From Corylus avellana (Eukaryota > Streptophyta > Magnoliopsida > Fagales > Betulaceae), in the NCBI RefSeq assembly GCF_901000735.1, contig NC_081547.1:20522838-20586837 (forward strand): 64,000 bases of DNA. The letters run 5' to 3'. Numbering within the stretch: position 1 is the first letter of the stretch; every line of letters begins with the position of its first letter. The position numbers were made by a program, and so were the translations under genes. Positions 25,501 to 37,100 of the stretch are shown in pieces. The notes under the pieces were generated by a model. That model did not search any database. It saw only the letters and a list, made by a program, of their open reading frames with translations, and was not told the DNA's origin.

Positions 25501-28500
25501 TTGCATAGAGCTCACTAGTCTAATGTGTTGTGTTGTGTCCTTATCCTTTCTTATACCCAAGAAGTAACTAGTAGGCTGGGGGAGGACGCCCAAAGCACCA
25601 GTTGCACCTATCCAACTGGAAAAAAGAAATGCACTTGAGAGATATTCTTTGGGGAGTTTGCTTTGATAGGAATTGGATTGCCTGAATCATGAGTCTTATA
25701 TACTGTGCTATGATCACCTCAAATTGATAAAAAATCCAGAGATATCTATTTCTCATTGTAAGTTTTCGAGTCCAACTGTGAAGGTTTGACTACTAACTAA
25801 ACAATGCTCTATGACTAAACAAAGAGTCTCTACTCTTCCAGAGTATTTACTTCTAACACTTGGTCACGTGGGGGGCAGACCAACCCGCAAGAGGGACTGG
25901 CTTGAAGAATTGTTCGACTGCCGCTCCATTCTTGTTGCGAAGGAAAGCCATTCCGATCAATCTTGTGCAATCAAACTAGCAATTGTTTATTCGCAATGGC
26001 TTGAATGAATTCGACAAAGAATCCCTTTCTTGATAAGCCTTGAGGTTACAAATTGAAGATGAAATCTCGATGCATCATATGTGGAAAGTGGCCTATCAAC
26101 TATCTCTAAAGGCTGAGGAAAAGCTAAAATGGAGGTACCGAAGGTCATAACTGAAGGTAACAGGGGATCAACCTCTACCATTGGGTGAGGAAAAAGACCC
26201 CCTTTCCCTTCCCTCAAGATATATGGCATGCTTTACTAATATAATAGAAAGTCAAGGCTCTGGGCAATGACTAGGATGGAGCCTTGACTTGAGCATTGTA
26301 CAAGTGCTTGAAGGCTTCTTCGGGCCATGGCCACAACTAGTATATAAGGCAAGGTTTGGAAGCAAGCTACCAGCTCTTATTGGCTAGAACTAGGCTTGGC
26401 TTGGTTAGTAGTGCCGGTCCACTCTGTTTCACCCACCTGCCGGCCCATTAATTCTTCAGAGTGGGCTGGCAGGCCGGACGATGGCTCAACAGTCAATTCT
26501 TTTGATGTCCCATTTCTTAATCTACCATATCTGTGTACTCAATCACCTATTTTGCTTAAATTATGCAGGGAAGAAAAGTGCATCTAGCCTGAAAGTTACT
26601 GTTCCTCTTTTTGGTCAATTGGACCTGATTTTAATTAGAGTGACTATCTCTTTTCACCTTCCTCCCTATCACATATAAATAAAATCATAGCATAAATGAT
26701 TCTAAAAATTTTTTTTTTTTTTTTCCTACTAGAGATTGCTTTTTTATCCAAACTATGTTCCACTTATGTGCATGTTGTCTAGGACAAAAAATTATACAAG
26801 TACATTTACTTTAAGTGCGAGCATATGAGATACATCTGGAAATGGCAAAATTTTTGGCTCCATTCTTAATCATTGTCACCTAGTTCAGTTTCTCAAGTCC
26901 CACCACATGAGATGTAAAAGAAGCCTTGCAACCTATTATATGTCGCACTTGGTATTGTTCATTGTAAGAATGTGATTGTTTTAATTGGACTATCTGATTT
27001 GAGTACTTTTAGCTCAAAATGCTTGTACGCCGTGGAAGAAACTGACTGAAATATATTGGAAAATAGTTTTTTGACTAGACTGATTTCATATACTGTCTGA
27101 CCAGCCAGATGGGTGGTCTTGGTATGAAAAAGCTCAATCCCCCCCGCCCCATCCTGCACGGTATCTGTGCCTTATAGTTTTTATAATTGTCACTAAATAC
27201 AACATGTGATTATGTATGATTGACTAGGGTGGTGGAAGATCCTCAGACTTGGGCGTTTTCTTTGCTAATGCCGATGCCAGCTATATAGGGAGGGAAAGGG
27301 TGGGAGGCAATCACCACACTGATAGCTCAGACAACGTCATTGTGGATATAGACCCCATGGATATGTCAGAAAGTATGCAAGAAGCAATGCACCGTTCAAA
27401 TTTGGACATGAGGTATGCATGAATATGTACTTGATCACTTGGTATTCTTTTCACTTTTACTTCAAGTACTGGTGTAATCTGCTATCATCACAAGCAAGAT
27501 AATGGTGCCATTTAATTCTGGCAGAATTTTCCTTTAAATTTGCTGAATTTTTATTTATTGTTATTTATTTATTTATTTATTTTTGTCTATTACAATATCC
27601 ATCCATGTGACTTTGGATATTCAACCATGTCAGATGTGTAGCATATTTTTTCCAATCATCATTATATTGTGCTATTTCTCCTCATGGTACCTGTGGACCT
27701 AGAATTTTTAGACCTGTTTTAGCTTCACCAATTACACTGTGAATCATTGAGGTCCTATATTTTAGCTGTTTCAGGCCCTGAATTTCCTTCTATGAAAATT
27801 AAGTGTGTAGATGGTGGGAATCAGGCATCCTGGTGCATTATCCTTTGATTTAGCCTATAGATGAACTCCTGGTTTCTGCTGATCCATTCCCTCATAATGT
27901 TTTTTGAAAAATTAAAAAGAAATATCAGGACATAAACTAGCTGATGTAGCCAGCAGCTGCAATGGAAAATGATGCAAGAACTTTTGGTGTAAAAACAGTG
28001 TTCCAATGATGGAGAGATTTAGAGTGCAAATAAGTCTCTTTGTTCAGAAGTGTGAATATTAGAGATTACGGATCAGCTCCGTTGGATGTGATCACATTCT
28101 ATAGACAATTTAATTACACGTCCTGTTTGCTGCAGTCAAAAGTTAAAAGAGACTAGCTGACCATATTAATTATAAAGCATTGAATAATATTAATAATAAC
28201 AGTGATTAAACTTTATTGCATTACTACGTTACTCGTAGGAGTTATGAGAATACTGACAATGCCCCTAAAAATTTCACAAAAATGAAATGGCTGAAACACC
28301 CTAGATTTCAACGTACTTAGCTACGATGTTGATGATGCTCTTTGCAATTACTATTACAGTTACCCTTGGTGCTGGTCTTTATTTGTTGCTATTACTTGAT
28401 TAATAGTTTTTCCTGTCATCTACTTGTAAGACAAATGCCTCTCTTCTTGTTTTCATGGATTATTCCTACTAACGAGCAAGATTTTAATGCGTATCATGCA

Positions 28501-29825
28501 TTGAGGGGCAGTTGAGATGGCAAGTTGAACTTGGATCATTTTTAGGGCTTAGAAGATTTTGTTGTCATTTCCTTCTTTTCTTTTCTTTTTTTCTTTTTAA
28601 AATACACTTTCTGCTTTGCTGAAGCACAATGGTATTTCATGTAAGCGGGGCATTCTTCTCTGTCACTCTCTCCTTTTTCAAATTGTAGATTGGTGTGGTC
28701 TGGTTCTCTTCCAGGGTTTTTTTGACATTGTAACCCTTTTGGATTCTCTTGTAAGCTACTTTTGTTCTTGAGTTTTTCTATTTTATTTTTGAATTTTTTT
28801 TAACTCTTCTAAGAAAAAGTGTGTTTTATTTAATTTTCATTTGCTTTTTGTTAATTAAGGTCTTGTTCTATCTGGGGTTGTTAAAAGCACCTTAAATGTT
28901 GGATCGGTTTTGTTTTCTGGCAGTGGTGCAGAGTATATCAGGAAAGAAATTCCTCTTCATGTTTTGACAACGTCATCCCTTATTAAGCTTGATTCACCTT
29001 TAATGTCATTTGCGGACTTGCAGCGTGTGATATATGAGGAGGAGCGGGCCGCTTATAACCAAGCCATATTTCAAAATTTGAGGTGGTCAAATCATATGCT
29101 GCAACCAGTTATTATGACTGCTACTTTCTTCATGTTTTTATAGTGGTCTTGCTAATCATTAGCTATTCATTCTAATACAGGGATGAGAAAGTACATCCTC
29201 TTACTTTCATACATCACACCTCAACTTATCAGGCTTCCATGTGCAAGTTAATGGAATATTGGTTAGAATCAAATACATCCCTCCTTTTCAATTGTTTGTG
29301 CTTGGCTTTTGGTTTGTACTCACTTTTTGGAGTCTATTGCAGTTTAAGTCCTGCCATAAATGCACTCCAGGACCGCTTAAAAGAAAATGAAATTCGGGTA
29401 TAGAACAAAACTAAAAATATATGCATTTTGTAGACAGGAAGGATGCTTTGTTGATATAGAATTTTGTCAATGTTGCTAGACATCTTGATTCCTTTTGTGC
29501 CCCAGGCCATGAGGAATCATGCTGATAGATCATTCTTCAATTTGCTTATTACATTAGTATCAATATTTTTCCTACTTGAAGTATGTGCAAGCTGACCCCG
29601 TTTTTGCTTAAGCAGTTAGCAACCCTGATCAATGAAGCCAAGGCTTTAGAGGCCGAGGCTCCTAAAGGAGGTGAATCAAGTTCAGGATCTCCTCGTCAAG
29701 TTCCATCGCATGGTGTTCGAGGAAACGCTTCCTTTGGCCACAGGGATCTGTATAGTTCAGCTGAACCCATGAGCATGAGGGGTGTTGCTGGTTCTGGAAG
29801 CCGGAGCAGAAAAGGGTCTCAGTGA
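13532..29825 (+). CDS. BRCC36: BRCC36-type K63-specific deubiquitinase (JAMM/MPN+), 10 exons
   Basis: Exons: 13532-13642, 15372-15497, 16001-16088, 22409-22494, 22570-22785, 27228-27412, 28924-29082, 29181-29261, 29343-29397, 29616-29825, joining in frame to 1317 nt (438 aa). The family cleaves Lys63-linked ubiquitin chains as a zinc metalloprotease in BRCA1-A and BRISC-type complexes; plant members act in DNA repair and recombination. The MPN+ active site is complete: Glu27 in E-E-I-M-G-L, then H96-S-H98, Ser106 and Asp109, with the Asp109 codon split between exons 3 and 4. Residues 138-209 (exon 5) are Ser-rich and probably flexible. Residues 270-369 are helical and like the BRCC36 C-terminus; the tail is Gly/Ser/Arg-rich. 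All introns are GT-AG except the second, which is AT-AC. Introns 3 and 5 are enlarged by inserted DNA, but no exon is damaged. Confidence 0.95.
13656..13715 (+). repeat. Perfect 30-bp tandem duplication in BRCC36 intron 1
   Basis: The unit beginning TGCCCATTTCCAATTTG occurs at 13656-13685 and again at 13686-13715 without change, 14 bases after the exon 1 donor. This suggests a recent local duplication. Confidence 0.9.
15498..16000 (+). other. U12-type AT-AC intron (BRCC36 intron 2)
   Basis: The intron starts ATATCCTTA, the U12 5' splice consensus, directly after the Glu codon GAG. It ends ...GAACAC, with TTAAC 10-14 nt upstream (15986-15990), matching the core of the U12 branch site at the expected distance. 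Splicing gives A-E-R-M-T continuing in frame to the H-S-H active site. No GT-AG pair gives the right frame: the nearby AG at 16002 would shift it. Confidence 0.85.
18709..19267 (+). mobile_element. LINE 3' tail in BRCC36 intron 3
   Basis: The frame from about 18715 reads V-A-F-F-G-W-S, L-G-K-I-F, W-C-C-M-C and H-L-L-L-Y-C. This is the zf-RVT part of a plant LINE ORF2. It decays downstream and ends in the tail 'TTTTTACTTATCAAAAAG' at about 19250. It is 5'-truncated and in the same orientation as the gene. Confidence 0.75.
19783..19890 (-). mobile_element. Very short LINE 3' tail (minus)
   Basis: A T-run (19783-19802, poly(A) on the minus strand) is followed by sequence resembling the 3' ends of the two LINE tails to its right, including GCGCAAC and GTACACA blocks. 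Only about 100 bp of the element is present. Confidence 0.5.
19938..20560 (-). mobile_element. 5'-truncated LINE tail with open zf-RVT frame (minus)
   Basis: The frame at 20539-20021 reads 172 residues with [19 protein letters not shown] and W-C-C-I-C ... H-L-L-V-H-C, the zf-RVT zinc-binding region at the end of LINE ORF2. It is open over its whole length and followed by 'TTTTACTTATCAAAAAAA'-type 3' sequence. It is only the last part of an element and cannot encode reverse transcriptase. Confidence 0.8.
20741..22130 (-). mobile_element. Longer 5'-truncated LINE tail (minus)
   Basis: From right to left the pieces are the connection region at 21855-21391 (W-R-F-A-N-E, W-W-R-K-L, W-S-R-E-L-P), the zf-RVT region at 21389-21147 ([10 protein letters not shown] ... 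W-C-C-L-C) and the C-terminal part at 21137-20922. Single stops separate them. The 3' end near 20741 shares its GCGCAAAGCGCACAACCC and GTACACATGAAGTATAC type blocks with the tail at 19938, so both are the same LINE family. Confidence 0.8.
21961..22017. repeat. Perfect 22-bp inverted repeat inside LINE tail
   Basis: GAATTCGTCACCTACACCTC continues to 21982, and its exact complement lies at 21996-22017, separated by 13 bases. The left arm fits the LINE coding sequence on the minus strand. The right arm looks like an inverted copy of the left, interrupting the frame. Confidence 0.9.
23160..26660. other. Candidate mitochondrial DNA insertion (NUMT) in BRCC36 intron 5
   Basis: This stretch has clearly higher GC than the flanking intron, no simple T/A runs, and the look of plant mitochondrial intergenic DNA (GC-balanced, blocks such as CTTGCCCCGTCCCTACCCC and GGGTAGAGTAGCCCGC). 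No known mitochondrial gene was recognised, and short ORFs on both strands resemble nothing. The boundaries are where composition changes. The origin is an inference from composition; it could instead be another kind of foreign or old repeat DNA. Confidence 0.4.
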
Positions 29826-30161
29826 AATAACAATTAGAGAGCCTCTTCCCAGTGCATGTTATAATGTAGTGTTCAAATTATATTATAAGATTTAGTTTTT
29901 TGCTAAAATGATTTGTGTATGGAATGTGGCATTTGATGTCACTCCAGAAATTTTCATTTGTCTTTTTCAGTTTCGCATTCTGGAGTGAAAAAAAAATGAC
30001 ATTTGGAAAGTAGTAGGATGCAAGCTATGTACAAAAAGAAGAAAAGTAGAATGCAAAATGCATCTGTACTGTATTGTTATATGCATATATAATGTTGAAA
30101 AAGTTGAACAGAAATTGCTCTCAGCATCATGGTTGTGATATTAATCCTGCAACTATTCTTG

Positions 30162-30200
<39 letters not shown>

Positions 30201-30329
30201 TTTTGATATACAATAATTGATGCCTGATGGTTGATGATGGTGCAATATTTAAATGTCTTGCAACTATGGGAATTTCGACTTCATGATTATAGAGAAAGGA
30301 TTACCAAAAGTAAATGAATAATGTAGACT
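29826..30329 (+). other. BRCC36 3' UTR and flank
   Basis: The sequence after the stop is AT-rich. No single AATAAA signal stands out close to the stop. A (TA)n microsatellite at 30165-30198 is the only repeat. No other gene is seen. Confidence 0.5.
30165..30198. repeat. (TA)n microsatellite
   Basis: About 17 TA units without interruption downstream of BRCC36. Confidence 0.9.
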
Positions 30330-32345
30330 GTAATGCCTCTTTCCGTTAGGGTTAGGCACGTCAACAAGTATCCTGAGAGGTACAAATCATTATAAGGTAA
30401 CTAGAATAAATAAATAACTGTTTTAAATGCATGTTAAGAAAATAGTGTCAAAATAAAACTTTCGTATATGCAGAAATGTTTGGTCTAAATAACATGGAAA
30501 AACTAGTCACTAAAGATAGTTCATAAAAAGTAAGTTCTGTATTAGTGCGTTAATTTAAAATAAACATAAGTTCCATGAGATGAACCCTAATGCTCTCTTA
30601 AGCCCCGATCCCGGCCTCCTAGTTCATGCTACTCGTAACCTAAAAACAGAACACAGAACATAAATATGGTGAGCGAAAAATGCTCAGTAAGAAGTAAATT
30701 AGTTAATAAGTTAAATTCATATTTTTTTAAAAACACTTTTTTTTTTCATAAAACCATAATTGAAAACTTTCTTTTCATTAGAACACTTGGATACCATTTA
30801 TAGTAATCATTCTCGTAATAGTGCCCATGTAGATTATTTGCACAATCCTTGTGACCATAGTAGCACCTGTGACTACAAACGTCCCAGCCCTTCGATTAAC
30901 CAAGGTGCACCTAGCGTGGCAAACATAGTAATGAATACCCGGCCACCTTCACAAATCGTTTAAGTGATTGTGCTTCCATTCCAATGTTGGTACCGTGCTT
31001 TGCATTCTTTGAATTATTTTGGGGCCAAAATTATCTCCTGCATACACGTACCCTGATCTTATAAAACTTTTCTTATTCCTTTTACATCTCTATACTTTTC
31101 ATATTTAGAAATTTCTATAAATGAAAACCTTTTCTTAAATTTTACATTCATTCTGAATTTAGGAACTTCCCAAAAATAGAGAATTTCTTTAAATGGAATA
31201 TCATTTGTTTAGAAACAATAACTAAAAGTAGATCATTGTACTCAAGAAATCGAGTGACACATGTCAAAAAAAAAAAAAAAAAAAGAAATCGAGTGACAAA
31301 ATAAATTTTCGAGTTTATAATTTTCTCATGAAAAACATTTCATGTAAGCATGTAAATAGTAGCATTACACAAGCATTTTGCATAAAGTAATAAAGGACAT
31401 TTACATTAAAATCATGACATGAAATTCATTGAGAAGGGGAAAGCGATTTAACTTACCTCGATATTGTCGCTAAATAGGTTAACTAGTATTGTTAAACTGT
31501 AACCCCCAGTGAAATTAATTAACTAGTTAATTTCATGATTTACCTCCCAGTCCTATTTCTCAATGAATAAGACTCAAGAATATCACACTCTTAGAAGAGA
31601 ACCCACAATGGAAGAATTTTCACTTTCATACCGAGATAGCTACTAAATTAACTCCATAATTCTTTGAACAACAACGAGAATCTAAAACATCATAATATAT
31701 GTTATAAAATAAAATCTCCAAATATTATGGTCAAAGACTAGTCGGTGTAACATAAATATTATAGAACCAAATCTATGAGTCATAAAAATATTAAATCTCA
31801 AGGCCTAGGCTTAAGAAGGTAAACTAAATAAATGAGCTCAATATCTCATGGCGAGTGTCTACATCCTCGTCCCCATTTTCTTCAGCTATTCAGAATCTAG
31901 TTTCTCAAAGATAATCGTAACTACATCCCTAAAATGAACCTAGCACCTCTTAAGGTCAATCATCAACTAAAGTAGATGCTTGCATATAAAAGACAATGGA
32001 TAATGAATTGCATCATATAACATAATACACCCGTACGTGCGGGATAAAAGACATAGGCTTACTATTATAAGGATTAGCCCTATGATTCAAGAGATTTACT
32101 TTTAATGTTTGGTCTTGGATCTAATGAATGTTTTGTAATGAGCGCACCCTGTAGGGATGAGATCACTAGTACGGCTTTGCTAATAGCATGGGCTAACCGA
32201 GGTTGGACTCTGTCAAGTTGCTGGTATATGATGGTATGCGACAATATCCAGAGCACTGATATAGTATTAAGGATTACTCGGGACAACGCCAACCCTACCA
32301 AGAAGGGGTTAAAGACTTGAATAGATCATATGAAGTTGAATTATG
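30330..32345. repeat. Unclassified repeat-like DNA
   Basis: The segment is not normal spacer. It contains ordered motifs such as CCTCTTTCCGTTAGGGTTAGGCACG (near 30336), GCTCAGTAAGAAG (near 30680) and a run of small ORFs without family resemblance. This layout reminds me of LTR or Helitron-type sequence, but no coding domain, PBS or terminal motif confirms it. The right edge is set by the target duplication of the next LINE. Confidence 0.3.
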
Positions 32346-32358
32346 AAATGATTCTGTT
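32346..32358 (+). repeat. Target-site duplication, left copy (LINE B)
   Basis: AAATGATTCTGTT at 32346-32358 is repeated exactly at 38377-38389 after the poly(A) tail. Confidence 0.9.
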
Positions 32359-32499
32359 GAACGCGCGCAGGCACTTGGATTCCTCGCTCTCTCCCTCTGA
32401 AAGAGCTCTCCCTAGAAGTTATCTTCCTCCCTGAGACCTAGTCTCCTCCTCCTCTTCCCCCACTCCTTTTCTCTCCTCCTCTCCCCTCCTCTCTCCCTC

Positions 32500-33807
32500 A
32501 TGGATATTGAAGCTCTCATTGCTCAGACATCCGCCCTCTCTTGGGAAGATCCCACATCTCAAATAGAAACCCTCCCCCAAAATACCAATCTTGCTGAAAT
32601 CCTTCCATTAGTAGGACATATCATCTCCCAAAAAACCCACAACAACCACTCAGTAAATGCTGCCCTTCAAAGAGCTTGGGATTTTGCCTGCCCTTTCTCC
32701 TTTGCAGCTCTTGGCCCAAACAAGTTTCTGTTCAAGTTCAGTAAACAAGATCATATCGATAGGATAAATAGGCAAGTCACTTGGAATGTGAATGGATCTC
32801 TGCTTACTCTTCAACACTGGTACCCTTATGCAACGTTGGGAGAGTTGACAAACAAATTTTTCCTTTTCTGGATTCAGGTGCATGGTTTGCCTCTGGTTCA
32901 CATGTCTCTAAAAAATGCCATTGCTATTGGGAAGGGCCTGGGCAATCTCATTAAGGTTGAAGAAAACAGTAGAGATAATCGGACCTTCAGGAGCTATCTT
33001 AGGCTGCTGGTTGAGATAGATGTTTTCGCTCCCTTGAACCCTGGTTTCCTGCTCCGAAGAGAAAATGGAGAGCCAACCTGGATTTCTCTGAAGTATGAGA
33101 GGTTGGACATTTACTGTGTCAATTGCGGCAGAATTGGGCATTCAAATCAAAACTGTCGAGCATCTCCAGAAGAAAGCCTCCCTGATAAGTATTCCATTTC
33201 TCTCAAAGTCAATTTATTCTCAAATTTGCTTCCCATGCATGCCGGAGCTTGGGGCTACTTAGACGGAGCACTAGCTGTAGTGCAACTCTCCACCGCCCAA
33301 AACCAAGGTGCTGAGTCATCTCAGGCAAAAGGCACGAGTCCCAATCACCCACCTAACCTTGTCAAACTCACCCACCTAACCCCTCCCCTCCTTTCTCCCA
33401 TCAAAAATCAGAATGTGCAGCCCACTACACCACCCACTACACTCCTTACTCAAAAAAGCAACCCTAGTTCACCCCTCACCTCATTAAATGCTGAATTTGG
33501 AAACTCTCCCACTGCTAAGAGAAGTGACCTCTCCTCTTTAATTGAACCCCCTCTTATCAACCATCCCCTCATGCAAACCCCTACTAAAGCTAACAATCTT
33601 ACCCCTGAATCCCTAACCCATCTAGCTCCTGGTTCAATCTCCATTGAACTCCAACTTTTCCACCCTGGGCCCAACAAATTAGCAGCAGAAAAAGCCCAAA
33701 AAAATTCCCATGTGATTCACCCCAGAAACTATTCCCTCCCTCCAAAAAGCCCAACTAACTCCACGTCATCAATTGTGTTTCAAAACATACCAGATTCCCC
33801 GCCATAA
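32500..33807 (+). CDS. LINE B ORF1 protein (DUF4283-like, CCHC zinc knuckle), 435 aa
   Basis: ATG at 32500; open for 435 codons. Residues about 55-190 have the DUF4283 character of plant LINE ORF1 (A-W-x-F, F-L-F-K-F, W-I-Q-V-H-G-L-P). A zinc knuckle C-V-N-C-G-R-I-G-H-S-N-Q-N-C follows at residues 206-219. The remainder is Pro/Ser/Thr-rich and probably disordered. The likely role is binding the element RNA in a ribonucleoprotein particle. The reading frame stops at 33807, about 390 bases before ORF2; whether the original protein continued further is unclear. Confidence 0.85.
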   Translation: MDIEALIAQTSALSWEDPTSQIETLPQNTNLAEILPLVGHIISQKTHNNHSVNAALQRAWDFACPFSFAALGPNKFLFKFSKQDHIDRINRQVTWNVNGSLLTLQHWYPYATLGELTNKFFLFWIQVHGLPLVHMSLKNAIAIGKGLGNLIKVEENSRDNRTFRSYLRLLVEIDVFAPLNPGFLLRRENGEPTWISLKYERLDIYCVNCGRIGHSNQNCRASPEESLPDKYSISLKVNLFSNLLPMHAGAWGYLDGALAVVQLSTAQNQGAESSQAKGTSPNHPPNLVKLTHLTPPLLSPIKNQNVQPTTPPTTLLTQKSNPSSPLTSLNAEFGNSPTAKRSDLSSLIEPPLINHPLMQTPTKANNLTPESLTHLAPGSISIELQLFHPGPNKLAAEKAQKNSHVIHPRNYSLPPKSPTNSTSSIVFQNIPDSPP

Positions 33808-34198
33808 CTTCATTCAAAAAAACAGCTCAAAACAGGTCCTCCCCCTACCCCTCTCGACATCTCAAACCTATTAGACCATTCCACACTGAGAAAGAACCCC
33901 CAAACTATAACCCCACCTCCTTAACCTCTCATCTCACCAGGAAAAGAAAGTGTAGTCCTGGTTCCACTGGACCTCTCAAAAAAGGCTCTGATAACCATCA
34001 CCATGGAGTCATATCTGATGAAATGGACACAACTTACCAAATGGACACCACTGTTAACCCCCCCAGCCCTATCATCCCCCCTCACCTTTGGCAAAACATC
34101 CAAGCCACCCGCAAGAACAAACAGGTGGCTGTTTCTCCTTCTCCTACTCTCAGAAATCTCTCTCTCTTAGGGGACAATGATATGTCCCCAAAGAGCAT

Positions 34199-37100
34199 TT
34201 GAAGATCCTCTCTTGGAACTGCAGAGGGCTTTCCAGGCCAACTGCAGTTCGATCCCTGCGGATGCTTATCCGTGATAACAGCCCTGACATTCTCTTCCTC
34301 TCAGAAACTAAATCCTCCCCCTCTCTTGTCTCAGCTTCCCTCAACCTTCTTGGTTTCTTCTTAATGTCTCAAGTTGCCCCTATCGGTTCTAGTGGTGGTC
34401 TTGTGCTTGCTTGGCGCCCTGGTATTGATTTAGAATGCTTCATCACTAACAAGAATAACATCTCTACCTGGTGCTATTCTGACCCCCCCCATTCCCTTTG
34501 GATCATTTCTTGTATATATGCCCCCCCCCCTGTAAGAAAGACAAAACTGCTTTTTGGGACTCCTTCACCTCTGTTGGTGAAGGTTTTGTTAGTCTGTGGC
34601 TTTGTATTGGGGACCTTAATTTTGTGCTTGATCAATTGGAGAAACAAGGAGGTTGGCCAGTAGCTAACTCCTCCACTTGTCCTTTTAAACAGTTTATTGA
34701 TCAATTTGGCCTAGTTGACCTTGGTTTTGTCGGAAATCCTTTCACTTGGAGTAACAATAAGCAAGGTAATGCCTCTATCAAAGAAAGGCTAGATAGAGGT
34801 TTAGCTTCCCTCAGCTGGATCCATTTGCACCCTGAATATTCTCTCATTCACCTCCCTGCCACAATCTCTGACCATCATCCCATTTCACTCAACACTAACT
34901 ACAGTGCTACCCTATTGCCTAGACCTTTCAGATTTGAAGAATTTTGGACTAGAGATCCTTCATGTGGATTTGTCATCAATGCAGACTGGAATCAGCCAGT
35001 TTTTGGTTCTCCTAGTTCCTCCCTTAGCCAGAAATTAAATCACACCAAAGCCTCTCTCAAAAGATGGAATTTTCTCCACTTTGGAAACATTCAGTCCAAG
35101 ATCAAAGCCACTAAAGCTAAAATTGATCAGGTCCAACAGCTTCCCCCTAGTCCTAACTCCTGCTCCTTAGAAGCTAACCTGAAGATTAACCTTGATAAGC
35201 TTCTCATCAAAGAGGAGATTCTTTGGAAATCTAAGTCCAGAGAAGTTTGGCTTACCTGCACTGACCTCAACACTAAATTCTTCCACACCTCCACTATCAT
35301 TAGAAGAAGATCCAATGCAATAAATTTCCTTAAAACCAGAAATGGGGGTTAGGTTTCGGATAGAGCAGAAATTGGTGGAAATTTTGTTTCTCATTTCACA
35401 AACTTGTTCTCTTCCACCTCTCCCCCTATTGAAGAAGATCTTCTGAACCTTTTCAGCCCCTCTATAACTGAAGAAGAAAACCTTTCCCTATGCTCTATCC
35501 CTCTAGAAGCAGAGGTGTTTCAAGCCCTCTCTAGTATTGGCTCAAAAAAAGCTCTAGGCCCAGATGGGTTCACAACATTCTTTTACCAAAAATACTGGCC
35601 TACTATTAGAAGAGAGGTGCTGGAGTGTGTTTGTAATTTCTTCAATAACAAGCAGTTGATCCAAGAGCAGAACCACACCTTCATTACACTGGTTCCTAAG
35701 CATAATGATGCTCACACAGTGAATCAATTCAGGCCCATAAGCCTCTGTAATATTGCCTACAAGATCATCTCAAAAATCCTAGCAAATCGGCTGAAATGTT
35801 TGCTCCCAAAAATCATATCCCCTCTCCAATCAGCTTTTGTTCCTGGGAGAAATATCCAAGACAACTCCATTTTAGCCCATGAGCTTCTACCTTCTTTCAA
35901 GAATAAGAAAGGGAAAGGAGGTTTCATGTTCCTAAAAATGGATATGGAAAAGGCTTTTGATAAAATGGAATGGTCCTTGATTCTGGCAGTCATGAAGAAG
36001 TTGGGATTCCAGGCCACTTGGATTAGTTGGATTGAAACCTGCATCTCTTCCTCCTCCTTCTCCATTCTCATAAATGGCAGCCCCTTTGGAAAGATCTTTC
36101 TTGAAAGAGGGTTGAGACAAGGTGATCCCCTTTCCCCTTTCCTCTTCATCTTGGGCTCAAAAGTGCTGTCCAGATTATTGTTTAGAGAAGAAAGACTTGG
36201 CAACTTAAAAGGCATGAAGACAGCTAGAAGATCCCCTGCCATCCATCACATGCTTTTTGCAGATGATCTGCTTATTTTTGGAAAGGCCTCCTTAATTGAA
36301 GCTAATTGTATCAAAACCTGTTTAGACAAATATTGTGCTTGGTCTGGTCAATCCATCAACACAAGCAAATCCTCTATCAGATTCAGCAAAAATACCTACG
36401 CCTCCACCTGCTCCTCCATCCTAAATATCCTGCCTACAACCCTAATCCATCTTGCTCCATTTATCTGGGGCTCCCTATTCTCATTGGTAGATCCAAAAGT
36501 GCAGCCTGCCAAAGCATCTTAGACAAGGTTTAGAACAGGATTGAAGGTTGGAGAGCCAAGACCCTCTCCCAAGCTGGTAGGTTGGTTCTCATTAAAGCAA
36601 TGGCTGCAGCTATCCCCTCTTATGCAATGAGTACTTTTTTGTTGCCTGCTAGCATTTGCAAAAGGCTAGATCAAATGTTCAAGAATGTTTGGTGGGGTTT
36701 CCCTCCAACTAAAGCCAAAAATCTCTCTCTTAAATCATGGGACTCTCTCTGCATACCGAGAGATGCTGGAGGTTTGGGATTCAGGAAAATGAGAGAAGTT
36801 AATTTTGCTCTCATTGCTAAGCTAGGTTGGAAGCTCCAAAGCAACTCAGACTTCTTGTGGGTGCAGCAGCTCAAAGGTAAGTATATTCCATCTGGTTCTT
36901 TTCTCTCCCCCCCTCCCCATTCTTCCCCCTCTTGGCTATGGCAAGGCATCCTCTCTTCTCAACCTATCATTTCCAAAGGAGCCTGCCATAGAGTTCACTC
37001 TCTGTCCAGATTTTCTATTTGGCATTCCCCATGGGTCCTAACTATCCCCTCCTTCTTCCCCTCGCCTCTCTCTCCAGCTTCTATCTCTTCCCTTCCTCAA

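Noticed and set aside
23543..26678. Short ORFs in the GC-richer part of BRCC36 intron 5 as genes
   Set aside because: No homology recognised, and they lie on both strands without order; treated as non-coding insertion.
34199..34663. Plus-strand ORF read as a complete protein
   Set aside because: It begins with TTG and its tail after the C runs is in the wrong frame; it is part of LINE B ORF2.
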